Assembly (NCBI GenBank): GCA_964596535.1
Contig: CAZQUR010000012.1
Coordinates: 1-41,455 of the forward strand
Origin: GCA-002779465 sp964596535
Lineage (GTDB): Bacteria > Desulfobacterota > Desulfobacteria > Desulfobacterales > UBA2156
Direction: 5' to 3'
DNA: 41,455 nucleotides
This document shows positions 1 to 9,323 of the stretch, piece after piece; position 1 is the stretch's first letter; the number at the start of each line of letters is the position of its first letter. The position numbers and the translations under genes are program-made. Below the pieces are notes generated by a model. That model searched no databases and was not told the DNA's origin. It saw only the letters and a list, made by a program, of their open reading frames with translations.

Positions 1-38
1 CATCTGGCGCTTTTTACTTTGCCATCCCAAATGAACCT

Positions 39-54
39 TTTTACGATTTCATCA
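39..54 (+). repeat. Short intergenic repeat TTTTACGATTTCATCA
   Basis: The 16-mer is identical to the copy at 10836-10851 and nearly so to that at 28397-28412. A related TTTTTACTTTGCCATC lies at 11-26, so the first 54 bases hold two degenerate units. Confidence 0.45.
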
Positions 55-1488
55 ATGCTCAGGTGTTGTTCCTGAAGGGGAGGCCTTTTTTCCTCTCAAC
101 GTCCCCCTGAAAAAAGAGAAAAAGATGCCCGCCGCACACAATGCGGAAAAGAGCGAAAAACACACCCGGACCGCTTTCAGGAAATGCGGGTAGTGTTCCG
201 GCGTTATTGCTTCTTTACCGATGAAAAAGGAAAAGACCACGATCACCGCGGCCATGCTGGCCATTTGGCCCAACAGACGCATGGTGGCCACCGCGCCGGA
301 GGCGATGCCGAACAGCCGCTTTTCCACGGCCCCCATGATGGCGCTCATGTTGGGCGACGAGAAGAGCGCAAAGCCGAAACCGATACCGGCCAGTGTGCCG
401 ACGATGAAAACCGTCTCCGTCTCGGGATGAAGGAAGGCGAAAAGGAGGAGTCCGGCGGCGGTGAGGGCCATGCCGATGGAAGCCAGAATGCGGGGTTCCA
501 CTCGATCGGATTGTCTTCCGGCAACGGGGGAAAAAATCGCCATGACCACGGGTTGGGCCACCAGGAGTGTCCCCGCGGCTTGGGGGGTCATCCCTTTGAT
601 GTACTGCAGATAGAGACTGAGCAGAAACGTGATGCCGAAGGTGGCGGAGTAGTGGATCAGTGCCGCCAGGCTGGAAAATGCGAATACCTTGTTTCGAACG
701 AATAAGCGGACCTCGAAGACCGGATAGGGCGTATGCAGTTCATGTCGGACGAAAAAAATAAAAAGGATCAATCCGATGCATAAAAGACCAATGGCCCAAA
801 GCGCGGGCAGGGTGGTGGCGCCGTAAACCAAGGCGAGAATGGAAAGTCCGTAGAGGATGCACCCGATAAGATCCAGTTTTTCCCCCCGGGCGTCGGCCCA
901 TTCCCCCTTCAGCAGCGCCAGGGTGATAACCACCGAGGCGGCGCCGAAGGGAACCACGGCGATGAAAAGACTTCTCCATCCCAGATGTTGGGTCAACAGT
1001 CCCCCGGCAAAAGGGCCCATGGAAAGGCCGGCATAAACCGCCGCCACGTAGATTCCGATGGCCCTGCCGCGTCTTTGAGGCGGAAAGATAGACGTTAGAA
1101 TAGCCATCCCGGTGGTGACGAACAAAGCGGTGCCCAATCCCTGAAAGATACGAAAGAGAATCAGCATCCCCACCGAAGTGGAAAACGCGGCGAAAAAAGA
1201 AGACAGGGTGTAAAGGACCAACCCCGTCGTGAAGAGTTTTTTTCTGCCGTGGATATCGGCGATTTTTCCCGCCGGAACCAGTGTCACGGCCACCGCCAGG
1301 AGGAATGCATTGGCGATCCATCCCAATACAACGGCGCTTGCGTCAAAATCCTTCTGGATCGCAGGGAGGGCCACGTTCACCGCAGAGATCATAAAGGGGC
1401 CCATGAACGAAGAAACCGTGGCCACGTAAAGGGCGGCGCGTTCCTGGGACGCCGGTTTCCGGCGTCGGGTTTCCGGATTCGGATTCAT
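52..1488 (-). CDS. MFS drug-efflux type permease (EmrB/QacA, DHA2-like)
   Basis: A 478-residue inner-membrane protein of the major facilitator superfamily. Hydrophobic segments fill residues 20-460, and the length suits the 14-helix DHA2 drug:proton antiporters. Visible family signs are the loop motif GKIADIHGRKKLF after the second helix, the WIANAFLLAVA helix, and GPFAGGLLTQHLGWRSLF, which resembles motif C followed by the conserved W-R-x-x-F of the fifth to sixth helix. The substrate cannot be told from sequence. Its ATG overlaps the TGA of the upstream ferritin-like gene (ATGA at 1485-1488), so the two are probably cotranscribed and translationally coupled. The family call is firm; the export role is inferred from the family. 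Confidence 0.85.
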   Translation of the reverse strand: MNPNPETRRRKPASQERAALYVATVSSFMGPFMISAVNVALPAIQKDFDASAVVLGWIANAFLLAVAVTLVPAGKIADIHGRKKLFTTGLVLYTLSSFFAAFSTSVGMLILFRIFQGLGTALFVTTGMAILTSIFPPQRRGRAIGIYVAAVYAGLSMGPFAGGLLTQHLGWRSLFIAVVPFGAASVVITLALLKGEWADARGEKLDLIGCILYGLSILALVYGATTLPALWAIGLLCIGLILFIFFVRHELHTPYPVFEVRLFVRNKVFAFSSLAALIHYSATFGITFLLSLYLQYIKGMTPQAAGTLLVAQPVVMAIFSPVAGRQSDRVEPRILASIGMALTAAGLLLFAFLHPETETVFIVGTLAGIGFGFALFSSPNMSAIMGAVEKRLFGIASGAVATMRLLGQMASMAAVIVVFSFFIGKEAITPEHYPHFLKAVRVCFSLFSALCAAGIFFSFFRGTLRGKKASPSGTTPEH

Positions 1489-1961
1489 CCGACGTTTCGG
1501 GCGAGTTCGGGCAGGACGTCTTTGAGTTTTTCGATGTGAGCGTTTTCTTCGTCGATGATGCGCTTCAGGGTTTCGGCGGCTTTATTTCCGGACAAAAACG
1601 GGGCGAGCATCTCGTAGAATAAAATACTGTCCTTTTCAAAGCCGACGGCGATTTCAATGAGCGCATCCAGACTGCTGATTTTTGAAAAATCGACGTCTTT
1701 TAAAGAAAAGGTTTGGTTTCCGAAAAAATCCTCCGCCAAAGACCGGCGCATCTCTTTGAGGATGTGGCGGTCTTCGCTGCTTTCCAGGGTATTTTTCAGG
1801 TCATGGAACCATTGGGCATGTGCTTTTTCCTCGTCGGCCAGAAACTCCAGGAATTCCTTGACGGCGGGATTGTCGGTGTTTTCGGCGGCGTTCCGGTAAA
1901 CCCTTTCGCCGTTTTCCTCAAGTTGGATGGCCAGGGCAATGATATCATGAATGGAAAACAT
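1485..1961 (-). CDS. Ferritin-like / rubrerythrin-like diiron protein without rubredoxin domain
   Basis: A 158-residue four-helix-bundle protein. It carries two E-x-x-H type iron-ligand motifs: EENGERVYR with DEEKAHAQW in the first half, and EKDSILFYE with DEENAHIEK in the second. This is the pattern of the rubrerythrin/ferritin-like diiron family. No CxxC rubredoxin tail is present, unlike the true rubrerythrin at 23565. The likely role is peroxide reduction or iron handling in an anaerobe. The start is supported by an AAGGGAT ribosome site before the ATG at 1961. It is the first gene of a two-gene unit with the efflux permease, which it overlaps by four bases. Confidence 0.85.
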   Translation of the reverse strand: MFSIHDIIALAIQLEENGERVYRNAAENTDNPAVKEFLEFLADEEKAHAQWFHDLKNTLESSEDRHILKEMRRSLAEDFFGNQTFSLKDVDFSKISSLDALIEIAVGFEKDSILFYEMLAPFLSGNKAAETLKRIIDEENAHIEKLKDVLPELARNVG

Positions 1962-1997
1962 GGGGATCCCTTTAAAAAACGATCACCGGCCGATGTT

Positions 1998-2198
1998 TCA
2001 TGCACTGTCGAACCGTTTTGGGTTCAGGCGGTACCGATGGATCATTTCCCTTCGTTCATCGTCCGGAAGCGATTTCACATAGGTACGCCAACCCGGACAC
2101 CAGCCGGCGTGCCACCGCCATAAACGTCCCAAAATCGATTTCGGGTTGGCGTCGTATTTGGCTCTGAATGTACACGTCTCGCATTTGGGCGTCGGCAT
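1998..2198 (-). CDS. Small conserved-looking CxxC protein, function unknown
   Basis: A 66-residue basic protein that starts with an early Cys pair (K-C-E-T-C) and has a further Cys in W-H-A-G-W-C-P-G-W. Tryptophan and arginine are abundant, with no signal peptide and no membrane segment. The Cys residues could bind a metal, but the sequence does not show which. A strong GGAGGT ribosome site sits just before the ATG at 2198, which supports it as a real gene despite its size. It lies 36 bases upstream of the ferritin-like gene on the same strand and could belong to that transcript. I do not recognise a named family. Confidence 0.6.
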   Translation of the reverse strand: MPTPKCETCTFRAKYDANPKSILGRLWRWHAGWCPGWRTYVKSLPDDERREMIHRYRLNPKRFDSA

Positions 2199-2218
2199 TT
2201 CAACCCACCTCCTTGATT

Positions 2219-2247
2219 ACCATAAACCGTTTTTTCGATTCATTCAA
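2219..2247 (-). promoter_or_regulatory. Candidate sigma70 promoter for the small CxxC gene and the ferritin/efflux genes
   Basis: On the minus strand TTGAAT (2247-2242) is followed after 17 bases by TATGGT (2224-2219), which would start transcription a few bases before the ribosome site of the gene at 2198. Both hexamers are imperfect, so this is tentative. The 211-base spacer between 2199 and 2409 also holds a perfect 16-base palindrome, TGCCGCCATGGCGGCA at 2278-2293, of unknown meaning. Confidence 0.3.
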
Positions 2248-2409
2248 CCCGTGCCCGTGCCACCATGTAAACTCCGTTGCCGCCATGGCGGCATGGAAAA
2301 GTCTAGTGGTTTCCGTCCCCCGACCCCTCCATAAAAACCCATTCTTGAGGCGCGGCCACGGGATCCGATCCGGTCAAGGGGCCATTTCTTTATTGAGAAC
2401 CGACGTCTT

Positions 2410-2850
2410 TCAGGGCACCGGTACGGTGACCACGGGGACCGGGGAGCATCTCAGGACCCGTTCCGCCACACTTCCGAAATCGAATCTTCCCGCGCCGCCT
2501 TTGGCGGTGAGAACGACCATGTCGATACCCTGGGCATCGATGAGCCTGAGGATCTCTTCGGCCGAATCCCCCACCGCGATATGCTTGACGTAAAGGATGC
2601 ATTGGTCCAGGTGCTTGGAACAGATTTCGTCGAGCCGTTTTTCCGCTGTTTGTCTCTCCCACTGCCGCATTTTTTCATAATCCGCGGGATCGTATTCTCC
2701 GTAGGCGGCACCCCATTCCCCGTAGGACTTAAGGACATGAAGGACATGGATCTCGGCCTGGTACTTTTCGGAAAGGGAGGTGAGGTGGGGAAGCGCCGCC
2801 GCCGCATTTTCCGAAAGATCGGTGGGATAAAGGATCTTTTGAATCTGCAT
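2410..2850 (-). CDS. Universal stress protein, UspA family
   Basis: A 146-residue single-domain Usp protein. It begins with the typical strand KILYPTDLSENAAAALPHL and contains the VLHVL strand, MVVLTAKG and the late RVLRCSPVPVVTVP. The nucleotide-binding loop normally seen as G-x2-G-x9-G-(S/T) appears here as KGGAGRFDFGSVAERVL, so ATP binding is plausible. I chose the ATG at 2850 over a longer reading frame because AAGGAGG stands at ideal distance before it and the family begins there. The upstream cyclase gene ends 59 bases away on the same strand. Confidence 0.9.
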   Translation of the reverse strand: MQIQKILYPTDLSENAAAALPHLTSLSEKYQAEIHVLHVLKSYGEWGAAYGEYDPADYEKMRQWERQTAEKRLDEICSKHLDQCILYVKHIAVGDSAEEILRLIDAQGIDMVVLTAKGGAGRFDFGSVAERVLRCSPVPVVTVPVP

Positions 2851-2909
2851 CCGTTTTTCCTCCTTAAAAGAAGCGTTGTCGTTTGCCTGATCTTGAAAAG
2901 TCGATTCCA

Positions 2910-5171
2910 TCATTTGTGCGTGGCCACGTAAACGCCGTCCCAGTGCTCCGGCGGCGGATTCTCCAGATACTGACGGCACCGTTTGAACATGACGATGCAG
3001 GAGGGGTCCTCCCTAAGGATTTGGGCGCCTTTTTCAAAAAGGGACATGGCTTCTTTCCAGCGCCGGCCCCGGTAGGCGTCCAGGGCTTCGGCGTAGATTT
3101 CAAGAAAAAGCCGTTGATCCGGGTCGACGGGGTCTTCCAGGCTTCCAACGAGCTGGAAGATCTTAACGGCCTGTTGTTTTCCCACCACCCGCACGGCGTC
3201 GAGCTCCCGCAACAGGAAGCGGTCCTGCACCATGGCGGCGGTATTCTCCCCGATCAGGATGTCGGTGCCGTAAAGTTTGTTGAGACCTTCCAGGCGGGAC
3301 GCCAGGTTCACGGGATCCCCTAAAACGCCGTATGTGAACCGCTGGTCGGATCCCAGATTTCCCACCAGCATGGGGCCGGTGTTGATGCCGATGCGGGCGT
3401 TGAGCATGGGGCGATCCATGGCGGACCATTCCAGTTGAAGAATAAAAAGCCGTTTCCGCATGGCCAGCGCGGCCCGGCATGCCTGTTCGGCATGGGCGGG
3501 ACTTTCCACCGGGGCGCCGAAGACCGCCATGAGGGCATCCCCGATGTACATGAGGAGTGCCCCGTGATGATTGAAGATTTCTTCGGTCATTTTCGTGAAA
3601 TAACTGCTCAGAATGCGCACCAGTTCCTCAGGCGCATAGATTTCGGAATAGGAAGTAAACCCTCTCAAGTCGGAGAACAGGACGGTGAGCGGTTTGACTT
3701 CCCCTCCCAGTTTGAGCTGTTCGGGATCCTCCAGCATTTCGTCGATGACATCGGAAGCCACATATTGGCTGAAGGCTTTCTTGACCTGTCGCCGTTTCCG
3801 CTCTTCGGTGAAATAACTCAAGACCGTGACGCCCACGTAGGTCAGCAGCAATCCCAGGAGCGGATAAACCATATTGAGCAGGATACCGGATCGGACAAAA
3901 AGCTGCTGTGTAAAAATGATGTATCCCCCGAAAAGAAAAAGCGCAAAAAACATTCCTTTCAAGGGGTTCAGGCGGGAAAGGCCGAAACCCGTCAGGAGGC
4001 ACAACATGAAAACAGCCAAAAGATCAAAGACCCGAATCCAGGGAGGCTGGGTCAAAAACCGCTGGGTCAGGATATTATCGGATACCATCACATGCAGCGC
4101 CAGGCCGGGCATGGAAGCGCTGAAAGGGGTGATGATATAATCCGCAATTCCCATGGCGGCGCCGCCGATGAAAACGATTTTTCCATCAAAGGCGTCTTTT
4201 GGTGCGTGGCCCTTTAGAATATCCGCAATGGAATACTGGGGGATCACGGCCGGCGGGCCGAGATGATTCACCGCCATCCGGCCCCAGTCATCCGTGGGAA
4301 TGTATATTTTCCCCATTTGGATCCCCCGGACACCATAAGGGGTGACCGCCACCTCCAGTTCCGGCCGGCCGAGAAAATGCCAAACCGCCTGGATGGCCAG
4401 GGAGGAATAGAGCCGGTCCCCGCAGCGGATGACCAGCGGTGCCCATCGCACCACGCCGTCGGCATCCGGGGTTTTGTTGAAGAAACCGGAGGCGTCGGCG
4501 GATCGGGTAAGAATTTCCAGGTTCCCCTGGGGGGCAAAGGCGGTGATCAGGGGCGGCAGGTCCGTGGCGCCGTCCAGAAATTCTGTTTCAGGATAACGGG
4601 AGTCGGCGATGCCTTCCAGGCGGCGTTCGATTTCGGAGGGAAGGATATCGTAATTCAGGTCCGACTCGCGCATATGGAAAAAATGCCCCAGGACCACGGC
4701 CGATCGGGAACGCTGGATGGCCTGGGCCAGGCGGCGGTCATTGTCCGCATTTTCCCGGAAGGTTCCCATGAAATCCATGAATCCTTCATCATGGATGTCC
4801 AGGTCGTCGGTTTTTTCTGAGACGGCGTCGATGACTTTGAGCGCCACATTTTCATCCGGATCCAGGAAACCGATATCAAACCCGATGACCCTTGCCCCGC
4901 TTTGGGAAAGGACATCCACGAGACGGGCCATCTTGGATCGGGGCCAGGGCCACCGGCCTTCGACTTCCAGGCTTTTTTCGTCGATAATGGCCATTACCAC
5001 GTCGCCGGAGGCCGGAATCGGCCCCCGGGAGACAAAGCGGAGGTCCACGGTTTTCAGCTCCATCAACTCCAGGAAGGAAATTCCCGTGATGAAGGCCGTC
5101 CCCGTCAACACAAGGCTCAAAATCGTAATGGACAGCGGGCGGAGCAAAAAGGCTTTTGACGTTTCTTTCAT
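2910..5171 (-). CDS. CHASE2-domain class III adenylate/guanylate cyclase
   Basis: A membrane sensor of about 753 residues that probably makes cAMP or cGMP in response to an extracytoplasmic signal. One N-terminal transmembrane helix (residues 12-32) is followed by a large periplasmic CHASE2 domain (about 40-350, with VDLRFVSRGP and VIGFDIGFLDPDE). Three close transmembrane helices follow near 370-440, then a class III cyclase domain (about 475-650). Both metal-binding Asp positions of that domain are seen in LTVLFSDLRGFT and MYIGDALMAVFGAP. A C-terminal tail with TPR-like character ends the protein. The frame continues upstream to a TTG at 5234, but the ATG at 5171 directly before the membrane helix is the better start. 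It is divergent from the large lipoprotein gene at 5421, a pairing that suggests shared signalling. Confidence 0.88.
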   Translation of the reverse strand: MKETSKAFLLRPLSITILSLVLTGTAFITGISFLELMELKTVDLRFVSRGPIPASGDVVMAIIDEKSLEVEGRWPWPRSKMARLVDVLSQSGARVIGFDIGFLDPDENVALKVIDAVSEKTDDLDIHDEGFMDFMGTFRENADNDRRLAQAIQRSRSAVVLGHFFHMRESDLNYDILPSEIERRLEGIADSRYPETEFLDGATDLPPLITAFAPQGNLEILTRSADASGFFNKTPDADGVVRWAPLVIRCGDRLYSSLAIQAVWHFLGRPELEVAVTPYGVRGIQMGKIYIPTDDWGRMAVNHLGPPAVIPQYSIADILKGHAPKDAFDGKIVFIGGAAMGIADYIITPFSASMPGLALHVMVSDNILTQRFLTQPPWIRVFDLLAVFMLCLLTGFGLSRLNPLKGMFFALFLFGGYIIFTQQLFVRSGILLNMVYPLLGLLLTYVGVTVLSYFTEERKRRQVKKAFSQYVASDVIDEMLEDPEQLKLGGEVKPLTVLFSDLRGFTSYSEIYAPEELVRILSSYFTKMTEEIFNHHGALLMYIGDALMAVFGAPVESPAHAEQACRAALAMRKRLFILQLEWSAMDRPMLNARIGINTGPMLVGNLGSDQRFTYGVLGDPVNLASRLEGLNKLYGTDILIGENTAAMVQDRFLLRELDAVRVVGKQQAVKIFQLVGSLEDPVDPDQRLFLEIYAEALDAYRGRRWKEAMSLFEKGAQILREDPSCIVMFKRCRQYLENPPPEHWDGVYVATHK

Positions 5172-5360
5172 AAAACCATCCGGTTTTTCTTTCCCGGGTT
5201 TCCCGGCATTGCCTGAAATCACCGACCCTATCAACCATTGAGGAAATGCCTCCGTTTATCGAAAACTATGTAACAGAGACGGGCGTCCAGCACAATGAAA
5301 AGGCGAAAACACTTGACTCGAAAAGCGGCATTTTCTAAATTAGATTATTTTCCTTACCGG

Positions 5361-5391
5361 GGAGCCCCGCCCTTCAGGGCGGGCGGGCTCC
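5361..5391. repeat. GC-rich palindromic (REP-like) hairpin element
   Basis: GGAGCCC (5361-5367) pairs with GGGCTCC (5385-5391), and inside it CGCCC (5368-5372) pairs with GGGCG (5377-5381) around a TTCA loop, leaving a three-base bulge. It lies 30 bases before the start of the large lipoprotein gene. It could be a mobile REP-like element or an mRNA leader structure; it has no T-tract and is not a typical terminator. Confidence 0.5.
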
Positions 5392-5420
5392 ACACCTTCC
5401 AAGGGAGAAAGACCGCCAAG

Positions 5421-8400
5421 ATGAAAAAATCCTTTTATACCAGACGTAGTTGGGTATGTGGCGCCTTCTTCGTGTTGTTATCGGCCTGTGCCGCGCCCCC
5501 TTCTGCGCCCCCTACGGCTTCTGTGGCGCTGAAATCCCTCGATGCGCGGATCCGGTTTATTGCGGACATCCCGGTACCCGGAATCGAATCTTTCGTTGTG
5601 GATTCCAAAGACCGCTTCCTTGTCTTGAAACAAGACGGCGCTATGGAAGTGATCGATCCGAAAAAGAAGGAAAGGCGCCCCTTTCCTGTAATGGGGGCAG
5701 AGGCCGCCCCCCCGCTGAAAGATCCGTCCGGGGCGGCAGCGGGGCCCGGGAGGATATATGTGGCGGATGCCGGCACCCATCGGGTGGTGCTCTTTGACTC
5801 CGAGGGGAGACGAATCGGCGGTTTCGGGACTCGGGGAAGCGGGCCCAAGGCCTTCAACCGACCCCTGGGGATGGCCTTTTCCGAGGATCGTCTCTATGTG
5901 GCCGATTCCGGCAACCGGCGGATCCAGATATTCGGCCCCAACGGGGAATATATCGCTTCCGTGGGACCTGTTCTGCCGGTCAAAGATGAAAAATCCAAAA
6001 AGATCCTCCTGGAAAAACCCGAACCCAGAGATTTAAAACAAGAAGAACTCGAAAAAATCCGGCGCATTTTACAAAAAAAGGGGACCGAAGAAGAAAAGGC
6101 GAAAACCGTATCCCTGGTGAATCCCGTTCAGGTGGCGGTGGATGCCCGGGGGTTGATCTACATTGTGGATGCAGGGGATGATACCGTAAAAGTCTGCGAT
6201 GCGTCCGGTGCGTTTATCGATACCTTGCCCCACGTGAACAAGCCCTATGCCGTTGTCGCCGCAAAAGACGGTACCTATGTGGCGGATCGGGAAACCCTCG
6301 TCATCCGGAAATACGGGTATGACCTGCAGCTGCTCTATGCCTTTGGAAGCCGGGGCACCGGCTCGGGGCAATTCGGCGCCGTGGGCGCCCTGGCCGTGGA
6401 TGCGGGGGGGCGTCTTTTGGTGGCGGATGAAAAGCGGGGGCGGATTCATCAATTTTTACCGGACCCGGAACCGTCCACCCGATTTTGGACCAAGTCCCCG
6501 CCGCCGGCGTCCGTGCGATGGATAAAAGACCTGGCCCTGAATGCCGCCCGGTTGGTATGGGATGGAAAAGGCGGTCTCTATGCCGTGGATGATCAATCCG
6601 GCGTCTATCGGATTCAAGACGGGGAAACCACACGGATTCCGGTATCCAAAGCGATGGCACCGGTCTCCGTCGCCCCGGATCCGTCGGGATTTCTCTGGAT
6701 TCTGGACGGGGCGGACAAACAGGCGGTGAAAATCGACGCCCACGGTGTTGTTCAGGCACAGGCTTTTGAGCTTACCGATAAAAACTTGAAACGCCTTGCG
6801 GATGTCCGGGATATCGCCGTGAGCCGAAACGGGGTGATTTCCATGGTCGATGCCGGGAATCGCTGGATATGGTTGCAGGCCTTCAAATCGGAGGGTGTCG
6901 TCCTTTCCACCGTCATCCGTCGGGATCCGTCGGGGAGCCCTTTGGAAAGGCCTGTCGCCCTTGCCCTGGATGCTTCCGACCATCTTTACGTACTCGATGA
7001 CAAGGCCTTAAGGGTGCACATCTATAATCCTTCCGGGGAACCCGTGGGCTCCTTTTCCCTGCGGGGTCGATCCGATTCCCCTGTGGATTTATGCGTGAGG
7101 CATGGCGAAATCTATGTCACGGATGCGGATGCCGATCGAATCCGGGTCTTCGACACCCAAGGCGGCTTTTTACGCAGCATCGGCATTGAAGGAAGGGGGA
7201 AAGGGGATTTTATGGATCCGGCGGGCATTGCGGTCAACGAGGACCTTGTTCTTTTCGTGGCCGACACCGGAAATTCAAGGATCCAGGTGTTGCAGCAGAT
7301 CGTTACCCCTGAACGGCCGGGGGAGATCACCGTGACGCCGGGCCCCCACCGGGTTGAACTGGCCTGGGGGGAAAGTCCGGTATCTTTTCCCGTTACCTAT
7401 GAAGTGTATCGCAGTGATTCGCTGGATGCCCCTTTTCTTCGGGTCGGCGACGCCCGGGAAAGTCGATTCGTGGATACGCAGGTCGCCGGAGGCCGGAATT
7501 ATTTCTACCGGGTTTCGGCCCTGGCGGTAAATGGAAACGAAAGTCTCCCCACCCAAGTGGTGGCGGCCCGGCCGGAGGTTTATACCCCCCAGGCGCCCAC
7601 GAACCTCAAGGCGTTGGGCATGGAATGGTCCGTCACCCTTTCCTGGGACTCAGAGGACCGATTCCTGGTCAAAGAGTGGGTTGTTTACCGGCAGGCGGGA
7701 AATCAACGCTTTGAAATCGGGAGGACCGGAGAGCGCACCTTCAAAGATCAATCCCTTTCACCCGATACGGCCTACACCTACCTTGTTGCCGCGGTGAGCA
7801 TCGACGGCCGGGAAGGACCGCCGGTGACGATCACCGCCAAGACCCGCGTGGCCACCAAAGATCCCATCGAAATCATGGTGGTGGAAATGCAGGACATTTT
7901 TTCCAATGCCTATAAGATTTACGAGGAGGAAGGGGTCGGGCGCATCCGGGTGTTGAACAATTCCGGGGATCTGATTTCAAACCTCAAAATATCGTTTATG
8001 ATCAAGGAATTCATGGACTTTCCCGCGCAAACGGTGATTCGGGATCTGGAGCCGGGCAAGAGCCGGGACGTCCTCCTCAAGGCGGTCTTCAACAACAAGA
8101 TTTTAGACGTCACGGAAGACACACCGGTTCAAACCGAAGTTCGGGCGTCTTATTTTTATAACGATCTGCCCCGGGAATTCACCCGCACATTCGCACTCAA
8201 TATCTATGAACCCCACCGGGTGACGTGGAACATCCCCGAACGATTTGCCGTCTTCGTGACGCCGAAAGATCCGGTGATCATTGATTTCGTTCGGGCGGCC
8301 GTCACGCCCTTCGGAAAGATCGAAAGCACCTTCCAGCGGGCCGCACTCGTGTTCCATGCGCTGGGTGCCATGGGGATCACCTACCTCCCGGATCCGAACA

Positions 8401-9299
8401 ACCCCTACCAGATCACCTCGGAAAAAATCGACTACGTGGACTACCTTCAGTTTCCCAGGGAAACGTTGAAGCGGAAATCCGGAGACTGTGATGATCTCGT
8501 GGCCCTTTTCTCCGCCTGTCTGGAAAGCATGGGCGTCAACACCCAGGCCGTGGAAATCCCGGGACACATGCTGATGATGTTTTCCACCGATATCGAATCG
8601 GGAAACAACCCCGATACCTTGAACGGTCTCCTTGTCATCCACCAGGGGAAGCTCTGGGTTCCGGTGGAAACCACCCTTGTGGGGTCTTCCTTCATGAGAG
8701 CATGGGAAAAAGGAAGCGCTTCATACTATCAATGGCACAAAAACGGCCTGGAAACCATCGATATGCGCGCCTCCTGGCGACAATTCAAACCCGCAAGCCT
8801 CCCGGGGATGGGGTGGCGGGTCCCCGCCGTTTCCCGACAGAACCTCAAGGAACGGGTCGGCTCGGAACTGGCCACGTTGAAAAACATGGAATTGAAGTTG
8901 AAATCCAAAAAATACTATGATATTCTTGCCTCGAAACCAAATGATGTATATGCGTTAATGCAGATCGGGATCATTTACGGAAAAGGAGGGGTTCCGGGAG
9001 AAGCCATCCGGGCATTCAATAGGGTCCTTGTGATCGAGCCGGAGAATGCCGCCGCCGTCAACAACAAAGCCAATGCGCTTTTTCTGGAGGAAAAATACGA
9101 AGAAGCGGCACGCATTTATGAAAAAGCCGCGCTTTTGGAACCCAACGATCCCTTGATCCGGGTGAACCAGGCCCGTTGTTATCAGGAAATGAAAGACTTT
9201 GCGGCCGCCAAGAAGGCTTTCCGGAAAGCTTTCGAGCTCGACCGCAGCGTTGCCGTGAGATACCGGATGATGGCCATCGAGCTTTTAAGCGGTTTTTAA
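5421..9299 (+). CDS. Large lipoprotein: NHL repeats, fibronectin III, transglutaminase-like and TPR domains
   Basis: A 1292-residue exported protein. The N-terminus has a signal peptide ending in the lipobox L-S-A-C, with Cys23 as the lipid anchor, which supports the ATG at 5421 over a longer frame from 5295. Residues about 40-620 hold repeated NHL beta-propeller blades such as YVADAGTHRVVLFDSEGRRI, YVADSGNRRIQIFG and FVADTGNSRIQVLQ. Two fibronectin type III modules follow (about 633-810). A transglutaminase/protease-like core has Cys1023 in K-S-G-D-C-D-D and a histidine in I-P-G-H-M-L-M. Three TPR units close the protein (about 1168-1290). It is probably a surface scaffold or envelope-processing protein. 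The substrate is unknown. The next gene, 24 bases on, encodes a small secreted partner. Confidence 0.85.
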   Translation: MKKSFYTRRSWVCGAFFVLLSACAAPPSAPPTASVALKSLDARIRFIADIPVPGIESFVVDSKDRFLVLKQDGAMEVIDPKKKERRPFPVMGAEAAPPLKDPSGAAAGPGRIYVADAGTHRVVLFDSEGRRIGGFGTRGSGPKAFNRPLGMAFSEDRLYVADSGNRRIQIFGPNGEYIASVGPVLPVKDEKSKKILLEKPEPRDLKQEELEKIRRILQKKGTEEEKAKTVSLVNPVQVAVDARGLIYIVDAGDDTVKVCDASGAFIDTLPHVNKPYAVVAAKDGTYVADRETLVIRKYGYDLQLLYAFGSRGTGSGQFGAVGALAVDAGGRLLVADEKRGRIHQFLPDPEPSTRFWTKSPPPASVRWIKDLALNAARLVWDGKGGLYAVDDQSGVYRIQDGETTRIPVSKAMAPVSVAPDPSGFLWILDGADKQAVKIDAHGVVQAQAFELTDKNLKRLADVRDIAVSRNGVISMVDAGNRWIWLQAFKSEGVVLSTVIRRDPSGSPLERPVALALDASDHLYVLDDKALRVHIYNPSGEPVGSFSLRGRSDSPVDLCVRHGEIYVTDADADRIRVFDTQGGFLRSIGIEGRGKGDFMDPAGIAVNEDLVLFVADTGNSRIQVLQQIVTPERPGEITVTPGPHRVELAWGESPVSFPVTYEVYRSDSLDAPFLRVGDARESRFVDTQVAGGRNYFYRVSALAVNGNESLPTQVVAARPEVYTPQAPTNLKALGMEWSVTLSWDSEDRFLVKEWVVYRQAGNQRFEIGRTGERTFKDQSLSPDTAYTYLVAAVSIDGREGPPVTITAKTRVATKDPIEIMVVEMQDIFSNAYKIYEEEGVGRIRVLNNSGDLISNLKISFMIKEFMDFPAQTVIRDLEPGKSRDVLLKAVFNNKILDVTEDTPVQTEVRASYFYNDLPREFTRTFALNIYEPHRVTWNIPERFAVFVTPKDPVIIDFVRAAVTPFGKIESTFQRAALVFHALGAMGITYLPDPNNPYQITSEKIDYVDYLQFPRETLKRKSGDCDDLVALFSACLESMGVNTQAVEIPGHMLMMFSTDIESGNNPDTLNGLLVIHQGKLWVPVETTLVGSSFMRAWEKGSASYYQWHKNGLETIDMRASWRQFKPASLPGMGWRVPAVSRQNLKERVGSELATLKNMELKLKSKKYYDILASKPNDVYALMQIGIIYGKGGVPGEAIRAFNRVLVIEPENAAAVNNKANALFLEEKYEEAARIYEKAALLEPNDPLIRVNQARCYQEMKDFAAAKKAFRKAFELDRSVAVRYRMMAIELLSGF

Positions 9300-9323
9300 A
9301 ACCTTCAACGATTGGGGAAAACA

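Noticed and set aside
5295..5420. Upstream extension of the large lipoprotein
   Set aside because: It runs through a GC-rich hairpin and would bury the signal peptide; the ATG at 5421 leads straight into a lipobox signal.
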